This document shows positions 12,041 through 23,236 of a stretch of DNA of 64,000 nucleotides, one piece after another. Position 1 is the first letter of the stretch. Each line of letters starts with the position of its first letter. Position numbers and translations under genes: made by a program. This DNA is from Harmothoe impar (lineage: Eukaryota; Annelida; Polychaeta; Phyllodocida; Polynoidae): contig OX381707.1 in the NCBI GenBank assembly GCA_947462335.1, positions 58,438,073 through 58,502,072 on the forward strand, written 5' to 3'. Under the pieces are notes generated by a model. That model was not told the DNA's origin, did not search any database, and saw only the letters and a program-made list of their open reading frames with translations.

Positions 12041-12940
12041 GATGTTGAATATGTGAGCCTTTTTAGAACTCAGGTCTGCGTCTACAGTAGATTCTACTGT
12101 AGATCTACAGCAGAATTTACTGGAACCAAAGTTGCCCCCAATAGTTGCTGTACAGGAACACTACTTACTTCTGACAGTGCATTTGCCGTCATTGTCCTAT
12201 ATACCATTGTAATATAACCTCCTTTGAACTTAACTTCCAGGTTCAAAACAGGAAGGAATTGCATTTAGACTTTCTCCATTTGCGTTTAAGGGAAACCCCC
12301 ATAACGTCAGTCTCTGGCCTTTAATTCCATCAGTATCTAACAGCCACTGCAAGGTGATGTTTTATAGAAAATCACCCTGCTTAAACGTTATGGATTCTGC
12401 TCATTGGGTGGGTAATGATCTAAGCTATATTTAGCGAGGTTATCAATAACTGTCTGAATTGCCGTAATTAGGCAGGACAAGAAAGATCAGGTAATGGCAC
12501 TGGCTGTGCCTAATTAGTTGCCAAGATCTATGACTTAAAGAGTTTTGCCTCGCTCAATCTTTTTATGTTAGCAGTTTTTAGGATATCCACAGTTATTGAG
12601 TAATAGTCCCCCTGCGTTGTCTGCGAATGGTAAGATGATTTCATCTATGGTAGAGAGTATCGGGTTTAAGGAGGGGTCTGTTCAACAAGATAGATAAAGG
12701 CCATCATTTTTGGACCATTAAGTTTTAAAACTTTGTAGAGGCTTTCAGAGATTCGACTTGTATAATTGCAGGGTTTTCTGTAAATTGAAAATTGAACCTT
12801 CAAAGACCGGGGTGCGTTCGTCGCAGGATCCACATAATATTTCAGGAACAACCAGTTTTAAACTTATAACCATTAGAATGTGATTGTTGGTGAGAAAAAA
12901 ACCCACAAGTATTGGACATTTCATCAAGAGATTTACCTTG

Positions 12941-12942
<2 letters not shown>

Positions 12943-12973
<31 letters not shown>
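12943..12973. repeat. (TA)n microsatellite
   Basis: Uninterrupted TA dinucleotides, about 15 units. Confidence 0.95.
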
Positions 12974-12976
<3 letters not shown>

Positions 12977-14500
12977 AAAAAAACATTCACTTCAAGGTAA
13001 ACTGATGTCGGACGGGGAATTCCATGGTATTTTGAAGAATTTATCATGTGAGAGATAGTAGAAAGGTCAATCTAACCCTGTCATTTAGTGACTTCTGCAG
13101 CCTGCAGGACATATCAGAATGGATTTTTGGCTCCACAGTGCTGACTATCTGTAGCCTCTAGCATCGACCTTGTATCCCGGGGCATGCTAGCAGTAAACGA
13201 TCCTCCATCAGGGCTTTTCTCTGTTAGCTCTTTACCTTGCCATCACAAACTGTAGCAGGTAGCTAGAACACAAGTGGGCCTTTCATAGCACGATTGGCAG
13301 ATCTAGGCACATGGTCGTCCAGTCGACAGCCTTCGGCAACCTTTGCCATTAGGCCACGCGGCATGTTTGCCATGATTAGAGACGTTTTTCATCCCATGAT
13401 AACGGGGTTATTAACATTAGACGGAAAGTGTTGTTTGTCTGGCCTGCTTGCCTGCCTCCCGGCCACACCCATTGCCTTTTACTGATGGCCCTGCTGTGGG
13501 CTATCCACCACCCCGCCCGACCGCCCCTCAGTACTAATGTAGGCATTGGTGCGGCCAGGCCAAATGGCTGTATCCTTTGCTGACCTGAGTTACTACTGTG
13601 TTTCCTGTTATTAGTCTTTTTTCCCCATTCCGTTTGTCATTATTCTGTTTTGTTTTTCGCTACTTCCTGCATTTGCCATCGGTGTCGCTACCAATTTAGA
13701 GAGGTCAGTGATGGCGAGTATCGGTTTTCATATTCAAACAGTCAGTGACCATATATATATAGATCTGTTTTATGCATTCCATGAATTCCTTTTCAACTTA
13801 GATGGGACATATCTAGTCATGTAGCCCAATGAATTAAATGCAAAAACATGTATAGCGATAATAGAATGCGTTGAAATCACTTGCGGAAGCAAGACAGCAC
13901 ACAGTAGGCCATTTCAATATTTTTACACATTTAGATGTGGCCTATGGGATGCAAAGGGTTGTATCTGTGCGATAGAACAAAAGAAAATCATTCAAAAATG
14001 ATTTGGCATTTGATAAATTTGAGATTACATCGTATCAAAACTTCTTAAAGAAAAGTCTGTAACTGTGGTACCAAGGGTATACTTAGTGCTGGTGATAAAG
14101 GTATCCCTGTGGTGTGGGACTGTTGCGATAAGGCAGATAAGGTGTTACAAGTAATCACACTAAGTGTCCACAGGTCTATCCTACAGCAGGGCAGAGTGCC
14201 CTCCTGATTAGTACCTTCCTCCACTACCCACTCCCACAGGACCTGATATGGCAACCATTCTGTGGATTGCATGCTGCACAGCTTTGTTGATGAAACTGTC
14301 TATAGAGTATAGATATGGGTCAGTTTTCTCGGCTGGTGTCCTTTGTGTTAGTAATGTATGTAACCTCAGCCCACATACTTTAAAGAAAATAGAAAGTTAA
14401 CATGTAAAACAATCAAAAATGATCCACAATTACTGCCATAAGACACAGTGTGTCTTGACAGAACAGAACAGGGTGCTGTTGTTTATTGTGTTGTGTCTAA

Positions 14501-14540
14501 TTACAGGAGAAAGAACAAGGGTAGCCTCACAGGAGTTTGT
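14501..14540 (+). pseudogene. Partial duplicate of the start of the next alpha-catenin exon, with its own AG acceptor
   Basis: This 40-base stretch matches 14578-14617 at about 32 of 40 positions, exactly 77 bases upstream. It covers the TTACAG acceptor and the first ~34 exon bases. The reading frame is preserved (GERTRVASQEF against GEQMRVASQEF in the exon), then similarity stops and no GT donor in frame follows. It looks like a partial exon duplication now in the intron, or a decoy acceptor. Use of this AG without the real one would add 77 nt and shift the frame. Confidence 0.6.
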
Positions 14541-14583
14541 ACAATTGTACATGTACTTATATTTACCGTTTGTGTGTTTACAG

Positions 14584-14750
14584 GAGAGCAGATGAGGGTA
14601 GCCTCCCAGGAGTTTGCAGAGGAGCCATGTTCATCTTTGAAACGCGGCGCCATGGTGCGGGCAGCCCGCGCACTACTGTCTGCCGTCACCCGTCTCCTCA
14701 TCCTGGCAGACATGGTGGACGTCCACATGCTCATGGACAAACTCAAAGTG
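14584..14750 (+). CDS. CTNNA: Alpha-catenin, internal exon A (about residues 101-156)
   Basis: Alpha-catenin links the cadherin/beta-catenin complex to F-actin at adherens junctions. This 167-nt exon starts after TTTACAG in phase 1 (its first codon is completed by a base from an upstream exon) and ends at CTCAAAGTG before GTAAGT. It encodes GEQMRVASQEFAEEPCSSLK, then the highly conserved KRGAMVRAARALLSAVTRLL helix and LILADMVDVHMLMDKLKV. This is the N-terminal vinculin-homology domain, in the region that binds beta-catenin or homodimerises. Length and junctions agree with the vertebrate CTNNA exon as I remember it. The preceding exons are not found in the window. A partial copy of its 5' end lies 77 bases upstream. 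Confidence 0.95.
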
Positions 14751-15832
14751 GTAAGTAAAAGTGAGCTTGTGACGCATTTAACTATGTGTGATCGCAATCT
14801 GAACATCTTATATGTGTGGCTCAATTTCTGATTTACTTTGCAGTAACTTGTAAACCTGGCAGTTACTCGTTAACCTGGTCGAGTCATACTTGATTTGGAA
14901 ATCCCATGATATGAAAAAAAAGAGGAAAGGAAAAGATGGAAAAGAAAAAAGCCGATAGCACTTTGGTATAGTAGTTCCACAGATTTAGCCTTTCTGAACA
15001 CGCAGGCGTTGGGCCTTAACATGTAACAACCAAGTGGCAACAATTTACATCATTGAAAATGGTAGTTTTCAGACTAACACTTTGACGAGAGAAAAAAAAA
15101 ATCAACCAAAAATAGTTCTTGAGATCATTTCACAGCCTCCATTTCCTTTATGACTCAAGACTCCAGTTGCAAGCCAGCATCAGTTGCCTAGACCCCCCCC
15201 CCCCCTGCAGGCATGAACTGTCTTTAAGAGACTGAGCTGCTCTCCTTATAGAGCAGTCACCTTAGTGTCGGGGCTTTTGACTATCAGAGTTAACGTCATG
15301 TCCTTAGGCATAGGAGCCTCTTGTGGGGTCATTTGATCATCGTCAGCCATCTATTCACAGTGGGAGTTGCTTTTCCCTTCAGGACATATAGGAAAGTGGT
15401 TTGTGTTATTTGAGTTGAGAAGTCACTCATAAAGGGATACATTCAAATCAGGGTACCCTACTGTTAGACGGGCATGAAAGTTGTTGAGCTTTTCCCTGAT
15501 TTTGAGTTTTTTTTAATGTCGCAAAGGCCTGTACTTAACTATTGAGCACCCTTTTAGGGCCCTCAATGTGGACATTTCAAGTGTTTTTATTTTCAGCTTG
15601 ATCACTTTTCCTTAGTTAGATTACCTTTTAACTCTTAGAATACCTTAATCCTTCAATACTAAAAACAAAAGAAGGGTTTTTACGCCAAAGATTCATCCCG
15701 TGATAAGTTACTTAATTGACGGCCAAATCGAGCTAGACTCACCCATTGCTTTTGATGTCCTATGATAAATTACTTGATTCAAGATGGCCAAACCCAGTTA
15801 TAGACTTACCCATTGCTTTGATGACCTTGCAG
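14751..15832 (+). other. Alpha-catenin intron between exons A and B
   Basis: 1082 bases, GTAAGT to TTGCAG. It contains a poly-C run near 15195 and otherwise ordinary AT-rich sequence. No element or regulatory motif was recognised. Confidence 0.9.
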
Positions 15833-15952
15833 GTTGAGGATGACCTTGACCGTATCAAGAACGCCTCCAGCCAGCAGGAACTAATGAACAGTTTTAAGGA
15901 CTTCGGCAAGAGCGTGGTGGAGCTGGCTGACCGGGCCGGCAGGCGCCAACAG
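15833..15952 (+). CDS. CTNNA: Alpha-catenin, internal exon B (about residues 157-196)
   Basis: 120 nt, phase 0 at both ends: acceptor CCTTGCAG, donor GTGAGT. It encodes VEDDLDRIKNASSQQELMNS followed by FKDFGKSVVELADRAGRRQQ, matching the alpha-catenin segment after LKV and ending in the conserved RQQ. The VVEDD start and SSQ-EL text are closer to invertebrate alpha-catenins than to vertebrate ones. It joins exon A without a frame change. The role is the same helical bundle of the beta-catenin-binding domain. Confidence 0.95.
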
Positions 15953-16076
15953 GTGAGTAACTCAAAGAGCAGCTCAGTGTGCTAGAAATAGAACCAGTAA
16001 TCTGTGTCTGGTCTGCTCTACAATCAAAGGCTGCGCTGAGTGCTGGGTTGGGAGAGTCTGGGTGTTACATCTACAG

Positions 16077-16259
16077 TACCGTATTCGACGTAATAAGCGC
16101 ACACCCCCCAATAAGCGCACCCCCCCCCCCATTTTTGGCCGGTTTTTAGACTACAAATAACCAAAGATATCTCAATTTTTGACCCCGATTAAACTCTTAA
16201 CTAAGGTGTCCATAATCATTTTTTAAGCGCACTGTGCGCTTATTACGTCGAATACGGTA
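16077..16259. mobile_element. ACCGTATTCGACG MITE, copy 1
   Basis: Ends TACCGTATTCGACGTAATAA and the exact reverse complement, with outer TA on both sides. The inner GCGC blocks are also inverted. The interior is about 140 bp, AT-rich and non-coding. A TA target duplication fits a Tc1/mariner-type mobiliser. Sister copies are at 39797-39980 and 48708-48892, with a degraded one at 19509-19694. Confidence 0.85.
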
Positions 16260-16737
16260 GTTGCATTATAGGTTACACCATTTGGAGATGAGACTGCGTA
16301 AGACCACAAACTCATATTGTTGCTCGATATATTAAGTCATTGAATTATATCCCCATGATCCCCACATAATATGCCATGTCACTCCACTGTATGCCTTTCT
16401 GAAACTGCCATAAAGCATGGCATACCCCCTCCCCTTTAGCTAGCCTCCCATATATCTATCTCACTTCTCTCCCTAGCCCCTTACTTCTCAGGTCTTTCTT
16501 TATCTTACCCCAGCATATCTGCCTCTTCCCCTCTCCTGACCCCTTACATATCTCCATAACCATTTCCCTCCTTCCCTCCTATCGTCCCTCCCACCAACCT
16601 CACCCCCAGCCCCCCCCCCCTCCCCACCTCCTACATACATTTGTGTCTGAAACCTACCACACCCTCCGGTCCCTTCAGCGTGTATATACGCCCTTTTTCC
16701 CTCCACTTTCTCCCCCAGCCCTGTTGTCTTTTTGTCC

Positions 16738-16925
16738 ATTGGCGGATACAGGGGGGTGGCCCGACGGGCCTTGGCCCCCCCCCCCCAAAAAAAAAAGAGG
16801 AAAATATTCTGTCTTAAAATGCATGATAAAACCATTTCAACTCTATACCATCACATTTTTCTTGGGGGGGACATGCCATCTTGGGGCTTGGGCCCCCCCT
16901 TCTAGACAATCCTGGATCCGCCACT
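16738..16925. mobile_element. MITE-like repeat with GTGGCGGATCC-type ends
   Basis: Starts ATTGGCGGATACAGG and ends CCTGGATCCGCCACTG, an inverted pair of ~16 bases with mismatches, followed inwards by G/C runs that are also inverted. It is similar in style to the repeat fragment at 1-215. No coding content. Confidence 0.65.
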
Positions 16926-18278
16926 GTTTGTCTGAGAGGAACATGGCTAATCGGCCGACCATTTAACCCGCGGGGTACCAGCCGGGTTCCGCCTGCTGGT
17001 ACTGGCGTGTGGAGAATAATAGAGCTCCTACATCGGACCCCCTGACTGATGGATGTGGGGCCCCGTAGAGAGGGACCCCAGCCGCCTTGCTACACGTGGC
17101 GCCCCTATTGGCTGACACCGCAAACAAACAGCCCCTTATGCTTATAGGAAATATGGCCGCCTATGAAAATGACCTTGAATATTTGCTTTGACATACTGCA
17201 ATATATAAACAGTGTCGAGAAGTAGATGTAAATGATAAGTATTTGATTGAAACAATCCAGCATGCCATCAGATTAGATACAATCTCTAAAACGCTGATTA
17301 TACAGCTATTTAAGATATCATCATGGTGTGTGCTTCACTAGGTATAGGAGAATGTTTTCAATAATGTAAAACCCACATTGAGATTGGAGATTAAAACAAT
17401 GGCTCATGAGGACAGATAACCTATCTCCTCTCTTGGTATTCTCTTACACCCACTCCACAACGTGGAACTAGTACTATCCTCTTTTGAACAACATTCAATG
17501 TGACACCTTCTAGATGGGATTGCCTTTTGATGAGTGTAAAGGGGATTTCATGGCTGTGATGCATACATATTGAAAATGCTTGGGAGTATCCAATAAAGGA
17601 GCCGGCCGTGTGTTGACATACCAAGCCGAGTTTGTCTGAGAGTCCCCGCCTCCGGGCGCTCAATAATACAAGTCCACAACCCATCAGCAGCTCTAAGGAG
17701 CCACAAGAAACATGGGCAGCTCTTGAATAATGGCCTTGTAGCGAATAAATAATTCGTCTGAGATTCAAACAGACCTGTCTGTCAATCCTGCCCCAAGGCA
17801 GCCCTAGCACTTTACTGCAAAAAGCAAAGTCTGGGCGGTCCTGATGTTTTCTCGTGGGAAGCCCATCCCATTAAGACAACACTTATTGGTCGCGTCCAGA
17901 TGTGCTTACAGTGAAGGCGGCCATATTGGCACGTGTTAGAGACAGACTGCTAGAAATAGTATTCTGAATGTGCTTCAATCTACTCAGGGCTTTTTTCAAT
18001 CAGCTTCAGATGGATGATATATTCATGGAGATCACTCTTAATGATTTAAGATAATGCAGCAGTAGATGCTATTCCTTCTATGGAGGCTGCTCAGAATATA
18101 ACGAGATGATCGCCATTCTCTTAATTCAGTTGTAATCCTTGAAGCTTGAGGAAAAATAATGCTTACCTCATCACTACAGACACGTAAATTGATTAGCCCT
18201 ATATCAAAGCTGACTCTTATGTTGAGCACTTAATGCAAATAAAGCAGATTAAAGCCCTAATCAATTCCTAAGACTAAA

Positions 18279-18405
18279 CACATTCACAAAGGATGGTATT
18301 GTTGCTTGGTAACTGACGAGAATAAAAGGTTTAATTCAAATGATATTAATCAACGTTATAAAACATACGTCTGATATATACAACTGTAATATTCAGTATC
18401 CAAAG
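18279..18405. repeat. Direct repeat, copy 1 (127 bp)
   Basis: Nearly identical to 18796-18923; the only clear differences are in an A-run. It starts CACATTCACAAAGGATGG and ends CAGTATCCAAAG. The copies are about 517 bases apart. The ends are not TG...CA, so an LTR pair is unlikely. A recent local duplication is the simplest reading. Confidence 0.9.
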
Positions 18406-18795
18406 GCAAACTCTAACTAATCTAAACATTCACACCTGATGATGCATTTAAGTTGAAACCACTAACCAGTACCCACACCAATGTACATACAATCACCAGT
18501 ATGCACAGACTAGCTACTTGTTTTCACACACTAGCCTATGGTGTCAATCTGACCCATCCTGCTTTCCTATCCAAAATATCTGCTTGAAGATAGAATCTAA
18601 CAATGACCCTTCAAAACCTCTGCTGCGAGAGTGAGTCATGATGTCATAGGAAGTGAGGTCACAATCTGGGCATCCCTGGTCTCTGATTGGTCGGAGCCCT
18701 AGGTAACCATGGTACTATACACAGAAGCAGGTCTTGTCAAGGCCAGTCGGTGGTTGTGATTGATTGGGACAAGAAGTACATTTTCCGTTCCCACC

Positions 18796-18923
18796 CACAT
18801 TCACAAAGGATGGTATTGTTGCTTGGTAACTGACGAGAAAAAAAAGGTTTAATTCAAATGATATTAATCAACGTTATAAAACATACGTCTGATATATACA
18901 ACTGTAATATTCAGTATCCAAAG
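18796..18923. repeat. Direct repeat, copy 2 (128 bp)
   Basis: Second copy of the block at 18279-18405. The 390 bases between the copies are not repeated elsewhere that I can see and include a TGATGTCA site and a GATTGGTC (CCAAT-type) site. Confidence 0.9.
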
Positions 18924-19316
18924 CGATATATAACAGACTGACAATGCCATAGGGGTAGAAATGAAAGATGCAGGCTGAAGGGACCAATTCCACAACACTA
19001 TTCAATTCAGAAACATATTTATTTCACTTGTCTGAAATGAGACGGTTATCAAATGAGTCCAAAGTTGACAATATTTTTAATGGTGTAGGGCCATCAATTA
19101 TCGAATAGAGTATAATCCATATTCATAAATTCACAATGTCACATTTATCAAACTTTGAATTTGAGAAATGGTAGAAATGCCCGAAGCCTTCTTTAGATTG
19201 ATGTTTAGGGTACTAATTCAACAAAGAGAGTTTGAGGGAATACATTTTAACCTGGCTGAGCCAATAAATTATTATCTAACAAAGGAAGAAAACACTTTAG
19301 AGGATAGCGGAGGCGC

Positions 19317-19334
19317 GGAAGGGGGGGGGGGGGG
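19317..19334. repeat. Poly-G run
   Basis: An almost pure G homopolymer within otherwise AT-rich sequence; a likely sequencing or assembly weak point. Confidence 0.9.
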
Positions 19335-19508
19335 TGACCCATCTACATATATACATATTATAAGTATTACTTGTGGTTAGAAATAGGGATGCAGTACTAA
19401 CACATGGAGTTCTGTGTACTCCTGTACCCGTTGTAATAATCAATAGAATGTCAATGTCAGTCTACATATCATGACCCTGCTGTAACCTACCTCAGCGGTA
19501 TAACCGAT

Positions 19509-19694
19509 AACCGTATTCAACAGCAAACAAAGCACCCCCCTCATAAGCCCCCCCCCCCCTATCTTTCATGGCCTTTTTTAAACTCGAAGAAAACATTAAT
19601 TTCCACGATTTTGAAGACAAACAATTAAACCTTTAAGTACTAAAATGACTGGAATATAGCGCCCAGGGCACTTATGGCGTCGAATACGTACGGT
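19509..19694. mobile_element. ACCGTATTCGACG MITE, degraded copy
   Basis: Left end ACCGTATTCAACAGC, right end GGCGTCGAATACGTACGGT. Internal CTTAAGTACTAAAA-type text is shared with the intact copies. Small insertions and substitutions in both termini mark it as older. Confidence 0.65.
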
Positions 19695-20009
19695 ACAAGA
19701 CGTCTAACTTTGCCACTGCCTAGACTATGCATCACTGATGTAAGCGCAGTCGCTGGTCTATGAAATAAGATTACCAAAGTGTATCCTTCATCTCCCTTCC
19801 TTCATATATGTACTGGCTGAAGCAATAATAGATCTAGATATTCCATCGACGCTGCTTCTTTCTTTGTCATACAGCCTCTTGTACTTGCATAAACCCTCGT
19901 GCATACTGACTTCTGCGTTCCACTATGCTCAGCATGTTATCATATTATATGGAATTCTTCGTATATGATTTACAAACCTAAATCTTTCTGATGAATATAG
20001 CATTGGCTG

Positions 20010-20579
20010 TAGGCATGTCATTGACATCCAATTTATGTCAATGACGATTATTGACATATAGTTGATGATATATCAATGTGTTGCAATATGATATTTAAAA
20101 TATTAAGTACATCTGAAACAATTTTTATTGCCTTAATAAGCTGAAAATATAACAAAAACAAAGGTTAATGGTAATTAAACACCATGCAGTTCTATTATTG
20201 TTACTGAAACTGTTCACATAATAATCATCGATGGAAACACAAAACTACTGCAAAGTAGGAATCTGACCTAAGGCCAGAGGAAAGGATAAGTACCCCAACT
20301 GTAAGCTCAACTGTTAGCCTTAGAACATTATGTCTATTAACCCCCCTTCCTCCCTTACTAAACAGTGGAGAATACCTTCTTAGGTATACTGGATGCAAGC
20401 ACATATATATTGGTACCATGATACAAGTGCATGCATTGTTTTTTCCACTTAAAGAGAACTATTTCTCATAAAAAATATTGACATAATTATATTGACATAT
20501 CAAAAATGTCAATATATTATATTGAAATATTGACATAATAGCGATATATCAATATAGCAAATGTCAATGACATCCCTAA
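20010..20579. mobile_element. Non-autonomous element with GGNATGTCATTGACAT termini
   Basis: Left end TAGGCATGTCATTGACAT pairs with right end ATGTCAATGACATCCCTA. About 570 bp. The subterminal regions are full of inverted TTGACATA/TATGTCAA pieces, so the whole element can fold on itself. No open frame was found. TA is present outside both ends. Confidence 0.65.
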
Positions 20580-22349
20580 TTGGCTGAGATGATAGTAAGG
20601 CCACGGTTAGGGGTGACCTTGCGACAGATACTGTACTTGCATAGGTGAACGGTGATAATCGATGCAATTACACAAAACCTGTAGTAGCTATAGACCCCGG
20701 CGAAAAGAATGGATGATTTTCTATTATAAACTTGTGTTGTGTGGCTTTAGATGAATGTTCGTTACATTGTCTGTAAACTCTACCTATGTACACATCTTAT
20801 ATCAGGAGATGCATATTTGCTTTGCTGTCAGTCAAACCTCAGAATAGTTAAAAAACGTTATCATTCAACAAATTCTTTAAAAAGTTACCATTTTCTGCTC
20901 CATTGGGCTGGTGAACTAAATAAGAAAGGGATGCTCAGGAACATAGAGCAATTGCGGCAAAATGAGGAGGAGCATAAAACAACCTCGGTCCTGTTTTAGC
21001 ATTTGATGATGTCACAGTATGGAATTAACAGGAAGGTGTAGTCCTCGGCAAACTATGGAATAACTCATGGGATTTTGTGAGAACAAATATACAGGCAGAT
21101 AAGTCTATCTGGGGATGAGGTTGTAAGCAGGGGGGATAGGGGGAGGAATCTCGAAAACAAGTACTTTGCACGCATAACCTGAGCTGATATGCTTCCAAAT
21201 ATCATGACTTTGTTTTTATTGAGCATACAAATTGGCTTCCCCTAGGTGCACCACTAAGAATTGCCCCACTTGAATAAGGTTACGGTTTTAGTGGGAATCA
21301 AGTGCACTTTAATTAGTTCCTGCAGGTTTTCAGTTACAGTTCGTATAAGGTCAAACGAGTCAATTTCGTGTCATGCATACCAATAAGATAGAGGTCTTAT
21401 CCTGTGTTCAGTTGTACATGATACAGCTACAAATGATGGTACAGTTACAGTGAGTTTATCCTCAGTAATCACATCCATATATACAGATTATAGTTTGTTA
21501 TCCCCAAGTGCACATCTTATACTACTACAATGTAGCTTTATTGTAAAAAGACATATTTCCATATGCTCTAAATTAAGGGCCATCGTCCTCATTAAATGCC
21601 TATACCAATTAGGTTGTTAATTAGACTAATAGCAGTTTCCTGTATAACACAGTGGATATAAACGCCGAGACAATTACTCTGTAGTAAGAGTCATTGGAAT
21701 ATTCCTCTTTCAAAACACTAAGTGAAGCAAATGAAGGCACAGTATATATACTACGGTAATCCAATTAGATATACCGGTATACACAGCGACCAACTAGACA
21801 GTAATAGGAAAACCCCAGATACATTGCGTACACAGATGGACACACTACTGCCCAGCATAACAGACCCGTGTACTTGATCTCAAAATGCACATACATTTTC
21901 TTGTACTTAGTACTCATCTATGTTATCAGAGTCTCACATGACAGAAGTATGAACGTTCCTTCTGTATTCACTGGGAGTAAAAAACACTCGAGTGAAAATG
22001 CCTCCCGATTTATATAGTGTTTCGTTATCCTGGGAATGAGAGGGCTGGTAGCCCGTATTGTAACAACTGCAGGCCTACCCCTGCATTGCCAAATGTCTCT
22101 TATGTAGTTCACAGAAACATTAAAGCTGCTTCAACAGTCATTGAAGTGCACCGGAATGAGCAATTCCAGGAGCCCCTTGATAAGAAGTTGTCATCGGCAG
22201 CTAACAATACTTGATTCATTAATGCCTGGATTCTCTCAGGGCCGATCTTGCACGGCATAAACAAGTCAGGCTCAAACTCCCAACAAACAGACTTGAAAGC
22301 CGTTTTCTCAGGTAAAATAATCAATTCTCCGCCCCCTTGTTTCTTTCAG

Positions 22350-22439
22350 GACCTAAAAGACCCGCGGAGAAGGGATGACCTGGCTGCCGCACGGGCGACC
22401 TTGAAAAAGAACAGCATGATGCTGCTAACAACATCAAAG
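22350..22439 (+). CDS. CTNNA: Alpha-catenin, internal exon C (about residues 197-226)
   Basis: 90 nt, phase 0 at both ends: acceptor TTCTTTCAG, donor GTAAGT. It encodes DLKDPRRRDDLAAARATLKK followed by NSMMLLTTSK, the conserved segment after RQQ in alpha-catenin (ELKD-GHRDQMAAARG in vertebrates). The 30-codon length matches my memory of the vertebrate exon. The next exon should begin with a [AV]-[YC]-V-R-HP-like sequence, but none could be confirmed in the remaining 41.5 kb. Confidence 0.95.
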
Positions 22440-23236
22440 GTAAGTTGACCTTCACTGTGACCTTGGATTGACCTTGAGTGACCTTCAATTAAAGGTTGGG
22501 CTTTGCTGGTGATGACTACGGGGTGCTCTATTGGACGCCAGACGCAGGCCCCCATTTACCGACATTGATTTGTCATCTGTAAACTGTCTTTAATGTCAGC
22601 TGGTTTAGCTCACTGCAGCTCACCTCATCTGTCTTGGCAGCCATTTTGTATGCTGGCACTCTGATGATCAAGGGTAGAGATGGATCCTTAGGGGCTGTCA
22701 TGGCATCTTAAGGGGTGATTACATAAGGATGACTTCGTGAAAACCACCTAATGCTGTGTCGCATATCGTTCCCCCACACCTTTGGCTATCTCCGCTCATC
22801 AGCGTGCATTGTTCCATTTCTATATATACCTCTCCAGAGATGGAGGTTTTCCCCCCCTTATTTCATCTTTTTAATGTCTCGGAAGGCCTGTAGTTAACTG
22901 TACAGGACCTTTATTCAGGAGCCTCAGTTTTAACATTTCAAGTTTGATGATTCATGAGTCAGCATGATGCACAGATGAAGTTGCGGCAAGTCACTCATTG
23001 GCGCTGCATTTCAGCATACTGGCAACAATGAACAATCAAGCCTTCAGGCATCATGCTGTCATTAAAAGGTTAAGCCAATTTCCCACGATTTAGTATATAT
23101 GTTGTCTTTAAAATAACCTTCGGTAATAAGTCACAAATGATACAGTTGTCTGTTTTTCTTTATTCAGTAAAAGGGTAGTTCGTGTGTGCATCAAATGTTT
23201 TAGGATGCGTATTCTATTATTTCAAAGTCCTTTCAT
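22440..23236 (+). other. Start of the intron after exon C, with clustered TGACCTT half-sites
   Basis: TGACCTT begins at 22446, 22458, 22469 and 22479, four copies in about 40 bases directly after the splice donor. This is the reverse complement of the AGGTCA-type nuclear-receptor half-site with an ERR/SF-1 extension (TGACCTTGA at 22479 minus one unit). The remainder is ordinary intron. Confidence 0.5.

Larger units (their letters stand above)
10760..14500. other. Intronic stretch immediately upstream of the first visible exon
   Basis: No exon found. It holds tRNA-like fragments (11402-11425, 11562-11630, 11975-12040), a TA tract (12943-12973), and around 12340-12560 a segment with two homeodomain-type TAATTA sites (TAATTAGG near 12468, CTAATTAG near 12513) that could be an enhancer. 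The missing upstream alpha-catenin exons were looked for by eye and not seen. Confidence 0.4.
15953..22349 (+). other. Alpha-catenin intron between exons B and C
   Basis: 6397 bases, GTGAGT to TTTCAG. It holds the mobile elements at 16077-16259, 16738-16925, 19509-19694 and 20010-20579 and the duplicated 127-bp block at 18279/18796. The segment 17930-18270 has an octamer ATGCAAAT (18233-18240) and several ATTA-type homeodomain sites, so it is a possible enhancer. No further exon was seen. Confidence 0.85.

Noticed and set aside
18279..18923. Direct repeats as LTRs of a short TRIM retrotransposon
   Set aside because: Repeat ends are CACATT...CAAAG rather than TG...CA. There is no primer-binding site or polypurine tract, and the 5-bp flanks do not match.
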